Origin: Saprospiraceae bacterium | GTDB lineage: Bacteria; Bacteroidota; Bacteroidia; Chitinophagales; Saprospiraceae | Assembly (NCBI GenBank): GCA_016722285.1 | Contig: JADKGI010000001.1 | Location: forward strand, 1-64,000 | Direction of reading: 5' to 3' | DNA: 64,000 nucleotides | Shown: piece by piece, positions 59,475-64,000 of the stretch | How the letters are laid out: the number at the start of each line of letters is the position of its first letter | Numbering within the stretch: position 1 is the first letter of the stretch | Made by a program: the position numbers and the translations under genes | Notes under the pieces: model-generated | The model's database searches: none | What the model saw: only the letters and a program-made list of their open reading frames with translations | What the model was told of the DNA's origin: nothing

Positions 59475-60290
59475 ATGGAAGATCTAAAAAACCTTATAGA
59501 AAAACTATGGGAAGACAGAAGTCATATCAACTCTCCCGGATCACAGGATGCCATCAGGGAGGTGGTTGATATGGTGGACAAAGGGGTTTTGCGCGTGGCT
59601 GAACCTGATGGAGAAAGTTGGAAAGTAAATGACTGGGTAAAAAAAGCCATCGTACTTTTTTTTCCCATTCAGAAGATGGAAACCATTGAAGTAGGCCCCT
59701 TTGAGTTTCACGATAAAATCCCACTCAAAAAGAACTACGCCGCTCAGGGTGTTCGGGTTGTTCCCCATGCAATAGCCAGATATGGTTGCTTCATAGAGTC
59801 GGGTGCCATCCTGATGCCCTCATATGTCAATATTGGTGCCTGGGTCGGAAGTGGGTCCATGATAGATACGTGGGCTACAGTAGGATCATGTGCTCAGATA
59901 GGCAGACACGTCCACCTTTCCGGAGGTGTGGGTATAGGAGGCGTATTGGAACCACCGCAGGCTAGTCCCACTATCATAGATGACAACTGTTTTATCGGCA
60001 GCAGGTGCATCGTAGTAGAGGGTGTGAGAGTCCGGAAAGAAGCCGTATTGGGTGCCAATGTAGTACTCACCCAGTCCACCCATATCATTGATGTGACTGG
60101 AGCTAAGCCCGTTATTTATAGAGGTGAAGTGCCTGAAAGATCGGTTGTTATTCCTGGAAGCTACACTAAAAAGTTTCCCGCAGGAGATTACCAGGTAAAT
60201 TGCGCCCTGATTATCGGTCAGCGAAAAGAATCTACTGACACAAAAGTATCACTGAATGATGCTTTAAGGGAATATAATGTTGCTGTTTGA
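59475..60290 (+). CDS. dapD: Tetrahydrodipicolinate N-succinyltransferase
   Basis: The enzyme of about 271 residues uses succinyl-CoA in the succinylase branch of lysine and diaminopimelate synthesis. The left-handed helix of hexapeptide repeats is clear from VVPHAIARYGCFIESGAILMPSYVNIGAWVGSG, then GGVGIGGVLEPPQASPTIIDD and GSRCIVVEGVRVRKEAVLGANVVLTQST. MEDLKNLIEKLWEDR is the preferred start; another Met lies four codons upstream. The gene for the downstream carboxypeptidase begins soon after, linking cell-wall precursor supply with wall editing. Confidence 0.93.
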   Translation: MEDLKNLIEKLWEDRSHINSPGSQDAIREVVDMVDKGVLRVAEPDGESWKVNDWVKKAIVLFFPIQKMETIEVGPFEFHDKIPLKKNYAAQGVRVVPHAIARYGCFIESGAILMPSYVNIGAWVGSGSMIDTWATVGSCAQIGRHVHLSGGVGIGGVLEPPQASPTIIDDNCFIGSRCIVVEGVRVRKEAVLGANVVLTQSTHIIDVTGAKPVIYRGEVPERSVVIPGSYTKKFPAGDYQVNCALIIGQRKESTDTKVSLNDALREYNVAV

Positions 60291-60331
60291 TAAGCCACAA
60301 TTTTATAAAAATAAACATTAATCATAATCTT

Positions 60332-61649
60332 ATGAAGGCAAAACTATTTAATCTGTTTATCATATTAATCACGCTGGTTATTACTTCCTGTACTACAACA
60401 AAGAAGCTGACTAAACAGGAGAAGGACATTAGCCTTAGTATTGATACATCATCGGTGCTTTTACACGGATTTAGCGGATTATACATTTCTGATCTGAACA
60501 CAAATCAGGTTTTGTTTAGCAGCAATGCTCATAAGTATTTTGTACCGGCGTCCAATACAAAATTGTTTACTCTCGAAGCTTGTCTGAGCAGTTTGGGAGA
60601 CTCTATACCAGCCTTAAAATATGTCGAAACAGATTCTACATTCACATTTTGGGGGAAGTGGTGACCCTACTTTTTTAAATCCCGTATTCCCCGAATCTGG
60701 GACATTGGAATTTCTGAAATCTAAATCAGCCGGCAAAAAGATATACCAATCATATGCCCATAGTGGTATAACCCCTTACGGAGAAGGATGGATGTGGGAT
60801 GATTACAATGATTACTATCAGCCCGAATTGACATCCTTTCCCATGTACGGAAATCTATTGTTAGTCAAAAAAGACAGCACCGGTCTGACAGGAATTCCGG
60901 AAAATTTAATGGCAAGAGCTGTCAAATCGAATTCAGTAAAATTCGTAACGCGCAACCCGGATTACAACCTGTTTCAGCTACCTGAATTGATTGATACTAT
61001 AGCTGCTTTTGAACAGGAAATACCATACAAAAATGCTGAATCCGTCAATCACGAAATACTGGAAGGCCTGCTCAATACCACAATTTATATCACCAATCAG
61101 CCGATACCAGTCGATGCCAAAACATTTTACTCATTGCCGGTTGACACAGTGTATCGCAGGATGATGCAGATCAGTGATAATATGCTGGCAGAACATTTAT
61201 TGCTCGTATCCGGAATGGCCATGAGTGATACTATATCCAGCAGCTTTTCCATAAAACAAACTATGAATAAAAGTATGGGTAATTTTTCCCAAAAACCCAA
61301 ATGGGTAGATGGGTCAGGTTTGTCCAGATACAATATGATGACTCCACAGTCTATCACCGAACTATTAAAAAGCATGTATGGCACTTACTCTGAAGAGAGG
61401 TTATTTTCTATTTTGTCAGCCGGTGGGGTAAATGGAACAATCCAGGGATTATACAAAAGCATTAATAAACCTTACATATTTGCCAAATCAGGCACATTAA
61501 GCGGTGCGTACAATCTCAGTGGATTTCTTATTGCAAAATCGGGCAGAAAACTGATTTTCAGCTTTATGAATAATAATTTCAATATACCTACATCGCGAAT
61601 TCGTAAAGAAGTAGAACGTGTTCTTAACATGGTAAGAGAAATGTATTAA
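60332..61649 (+). CDS. dacB: D-alanyl-D-alanine carboxypeptidase (PBP4 type), frameshifted
   Basis: The joined product has about 439 residues and a lipoprotein signal (LVITSCTTTKK). The Ser-x-x-Lys motif is in VPASNTKLFTLEA (about residue 70), the SxN motif in ISDNMLAEHLL (about 285) and the KSG motif in FAKSGTLSGAYNLSGF (about 390). The frame shifts in a run of five G (60651-60655): removing one G turns WGKW-stop into WGSGDPTFLNP, the expected continuation. It trims peptidoglycan side chains in the periplasm. The ATG at 60332 gives the signal peptide. Confidence 0.85.
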
Positions 61650-61793
61650 ACCTTCCCTTGTACAAATTATTCAGTAAATATGGTTCATTTCTAATGGAAG
61701 AATCATGACATCTGAAAAGGAACAATATTTTAGACTTGCCTAAATATATTTTTCTATAATTTAAAATTTATTTGAATTTTCCCGGTACTCCGT

Positions 61794-61825
61794 TTGAATT
61801 TCAACACTTAATATCAATATCTTTG
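61794..61825 (+). promoter_or_regulatory. Promoter of sucB
   Basis: TTG (61794-61796) and TATCTTTG (61818-61825) are 21 bases apart, slightly long; the ATG follows 18 bases later. Confidence 0.45.
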
Positions 61826-61842
61826 GGCAAAATATAATATTT

Positions 61843-63090
61843 ATGAGCCTGATTGAAATGAAAGTGCCTACCATAGGTGAGTCAATAACAGAAGTAACAT
61901 TGTCCCAATGGCTTAAAAAAGATGGAGAATTTGTCAATGTTGATGAACCGGTGTGTGAGTTTGAGTCAGACAAAGCTACTCTGGAATTTCCTGCTGAAGC
62001 ATCCGGAAAGCTGATCTATGTTGCCAAAGAAGGCGACGACTTAGCCATAGGAGCATTGGTGGCTCATATTGATACTTCAGTCACTTCAGGTAAAGATGCA
62101 CCGACTCCGACTCCAATTTCTGCAAAAACTGATATAGAGGAGGCAAAAACTACGGAAGGAGCATCACAACAAAACTATGCAACTGGTCATCCTTCTCCTG
62201 CTGCCGGAAAAATACTGAGAGAAGCCGATATAAATCCTGCCACTCTTGAAGGAACCGGAAAAGACGGTCGTATCACTAAAGAAGACGCTGGCAAAGCTGT
62301 TGAAAATAAATCATCCGGAGTAAAATCATCTCTACCCTTACCTGAAGAAGTAAAAAATCCATCTACTGCCAGGCAAGTTATATCCGGTGCAAGAGAAATC
62401 AGGGTAGAGAAGATGAGCAGAATGAGAAAAACCATCGCATCAAGACTGGTTTCTGCAAAAAACAATACAGCCATGCTCACCACTTTTAATGAAGTGGATA
62501 TGACAGCTATCAATGAATTGCGTAAAAAATACCAGGATCGATTTGTTGCCAGGCACGGGATTAAGTTGGGCTATATGTCTTTATTTGCCAAAGCATGCGC
62601 CAAGGTCCTCATGGAAATGCCGGATGTCAATGCGATGATCGATGGAAATGATTTAGTATATCATGATTATGTAGATATTTCTATAGCTATATCCACTCCT
62701 ACCGGATTGGTTGTTCCACCAGTACAAAATGTGGACTCAATCGGATTTCATGATATAGAATTTAAAATTAAAGAGCTGGCAGAAAAAGCCCGAACTGGAA
62801 AACTAACACTTGATGAAATGAAAGGTGGTACTTTTACGATCACCAATGGTGGTACTTTCGGCTCCCTCCTGAGCACACCGATAATAAATGAACCACAATC
62901 TGCCATCCTCGGAATGCACGCCATAAAAGACAGGCCCATCGCTGTGGACGGACAGGTAGTCATCAGGCCTATGATGTACCTTGCATTATCGTATGATCAC
63001 CGGGTTATCGATGGCAGCACATCTGTTACATTTCTGGTAAAAGTCAAAGAATTGCTGGAAGATCCTATTACTCTGATGATGGATATTTAA
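61843..63090 (+). CDS. sucB: 2-oxoglutarate dehydrogenase E2 (dihydrolipoyl succinyltransferase)
   Basis: This is a 415-residue E2 component. The lipoyl domain (1-80) has the lipoylated Lys in FESDKATLEFPA. A Thr/Pro/Ala linker leads to the E3-binding domain (HPSPAAGKILREADINPATLEGTGKDGRITKED, about 108-145). The catalytic domain begins at MSRMRKTIASRLV and ends SYDHRVIDGSTSVTFLVKVKELLEDP, with the HxxxDG motif. TTFNEVDM is typical of the succinyl type rather than pyruvate. The E1 gene (sucA) is not next to it in this window. Confidence 0.94.
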   Translation: MSLIEMKVPTIGESITEVTLSQWLKKDGEFVNVDEPVCEFESDKATLEFPAEASGKLIYVAKEGDDLAIGALVAHIDTSVTSGKDAPTPTPISAKTDIEEAKTTEGASQQNYATGHPSPAAGKILREADINPATLEGTGKDGRITKEDAGKAVENKSSGVKSSLPLPEEVKNPSTARQVISGAREIRVEKMSRMRKTIASRLVSAKNNTAMLTTFNEVDMTAINELRKKYQDRFVARHGIKLGYMSLFAKACAKVLMEMPDVNAMIDGNDLVYHDYVDISIAISTPTGLVVPPVQNVDSIGFHDIEFKIKELAEKARTGKLTLDEMKGGTFTITNGGTFGSLLSTPIINEPQSAILGMHAIKDRPIAVDGQVVIRPMMYLALSYDHRVIDGSTSVTFLVKVKELLEDPITLMMDI

Positions 63091-63129
63091 TTAAATGGCA
63101 TGAACTTTTCATTCTGACCTAAAGAATGT

Positions 63130-63936
63130 CTAATCTTCAAAATCAGGCAAACGCCCTTCCATTTTTGCCATGAATGCTTCTTGCAGATCATTGGATAGAA
63201 GCATCCCGGCATTCCACGATGCCATATAAGCAAGACCATCAGGCACATTGTGATCCCTGCTATACACCATTATATTTTTTGTTCCTCTTATGGACAAAGG
63301 CGATTTCTGCGCTATTGACTCTGCAGTTTTCATCACATGATCATGCATCATTTCTGCATTTTCAAAAGTCATGTTTACAAGATGACACCTTTCGGCTTCA
63401 GGACCAAATACTTTTCTGCCTGTATATGCCATTTCTCTTGCCACACCTTCAGGAATAATTTTTGGTAACCTTTGTAACGTACCCAAATCAGCCACCATGC
63501 CCATATCAATCTCTTTAATGGTAAAATATGCATCGTTGGTACAATAACGCATATCACTGGCTGATATGATATCAAGTCCCGCGCCAATACATCCTCCGTG
63601 TACCATTGCAATAACCGGCTTGGCACAATTTTCTATGGCATTGACAGGTGCCTGCAACTGAAGGATAAATTTTCTGATTTGCTCACGTCGTCTTCCATCA
63701 CATTTTAGTTCACTTTGTGAAATAGAAAAAAGCATTTGAAGGTCAATACCTGCGCAAAAATGGTTGCTTTCACCACCCGAAAGAATAATAACACGGACAC
63801 CATTATTTTCACTCAACTCCTGAAAAACATCTTCCAACTCTTTCCATGCGATTTCATTCAGCGCATTGGCTTTTTCAGGTCGGTTAAGTGATAGATGCGC
63901 AATCTTGTTTTCAATCTTAAGTTTTAGTGTTTGCAT
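63130..63936 (-). CDS. Enoyl-CoA hydratase/isomerase family, dienoyl-CoA isomerase-like
   Basis: The 268-residue crotonase has the oxyanion segments FCAGIDLQML (about 60) and MVHGGCIGAGLDIISASDMRYC (about 110-131). FTIKEIDMGMVADLGTLQRLPK (about 137-158) matches mitochondrial delta3,5-delta2,4-dienoyl-CoA isomerase (ECH1), including the Asp of the first segment, the Glu of KEID and the Asp of ADLGTLQ that form its active site. It should help beta-oxidation of unsaturated fatty acids. A palindrome lies just upstream of the start. Confidence 0.85.
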   Translation of the reverse strand: MQTLKLKIENKIAHLSLNRPEKANALNEIAWKELEDVFQELSENNGVRVIILSGGESNHFCAGIDLQMLFSISQSELKCDGRRREQIRKFILQLQAPVNAIENCAKPVIAMVHGGCIGAGLDIISASDMRYCTNDAYFTIKEIDMGMVADLGTLQRLPKIIPEGVAREMAYTGRKVFGPEAERCHLVNMTFENAEMMHDHVMKTAESIAQKSPLSIRGTKNIMVYSRDHNVPDGLAYMASWNAGMLLSNDLQEAFMAKMEGRLPDFED

Positions 63937-63953
63937 TATATGGCTCTTTTGAT

Positions 63954-63976
63954 ATTCTTATAGCAATTATAAGAAT
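63954..63976 (-). promoter_or_regulatory. Operator-like palindrome upstream of the isomerase gene
   Basis: ATTCTTATA (63954-63962) and TATAAGAAT (63968-63976) are a perfect 9-bp inverted repeat around GCAAT, 17 bases before the start codon. No T-run follows, and the size suits a dimeric repressor. Confidence 0.5.
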
Positions 63977-64000
63977 TTATAATCCTAATTAATTTTTTGA

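Overview
The window looks like chromosome of a Bacteroidota bacterium, most likely from the Saprospiraceae or a related order. The signs are low GC, promoters of the Bacteroidota type (TTG, about 18-20 bp, then TAnnTTTG), a TonB receptor with a carboxypeptidase-like domain, DUF2851, DUF5723 and DUF4348 proteins, and an arginine operon built around an acylornithine carbamoyltransferase of the Bacteroides kind. The placement is inference from gene content; no 16S gene is present.

Positions 1-5,400 are accessory DNA. They hold small genes broken by stops and frameshifts, two 64-bp direct repeats set like gene-cassette boundaries, a decayed tandem duplication of a secreted-protein gene, and a short plasmid-type module of two related small proteins with a hairpin leader and terminators. 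A CAT-anticodon tRNA at 5,877-5,950 marks the edge of conserved chromosome.

5,950-19,100: folate (folA), a serine hydrolase, a GMC dehydrogenase with its small subunit, tsaE, alanine dehydrogenase, then a minus-strand surface-polysaccharide group (flippase, Wzz-like protein, O-antigen ligase, UPF0104-type membrane protein). 19,200-30,200: tRNA-Phe, a lipoprotein, a complete RND efflux operon (adaptor, pump, TolC), NhaC, PhnA-like protein, M29 aminopeptidase and HflX. 30,300-33,650: a metal-handling pair, a Cys-rich secreted protein and a TonB receptor with two N-terminal HMA-like domains. 33,800-39,900: membrane enzyme, aldo-keto reductase, TPR lipoprotein and an outer-membrane pair.

40,100-54,700: threonine genes thrA-thrB, then a minus-strand arginine operon in the order acyltransferase, argG, argC, argD, argF', (phosphosugar mutase), argB, argE, argH. 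The carbamoyltransferase carries valine where acetylornithine enzymes have glutamate, which predicts N-succinylated intermediates. The operon has a good promoter and a leader of about 220 nt containing nested stems. 54,900-64,000: truA, a TPR membrane protein, a double-OmpA protein, dapD, a PBP4-type carboxypeptidase, the 2-oxoglutarate dehydrogenase E2 and a dienoyl-CoA isomerase with an operator-like palindrome upstream.

Eight otherwise well-preserved core genes are each split by a single frameshift, mostly in homopolymers. This pattern is more like residual sequencing error than gene decay, and the affected genes are annotated here across the break.
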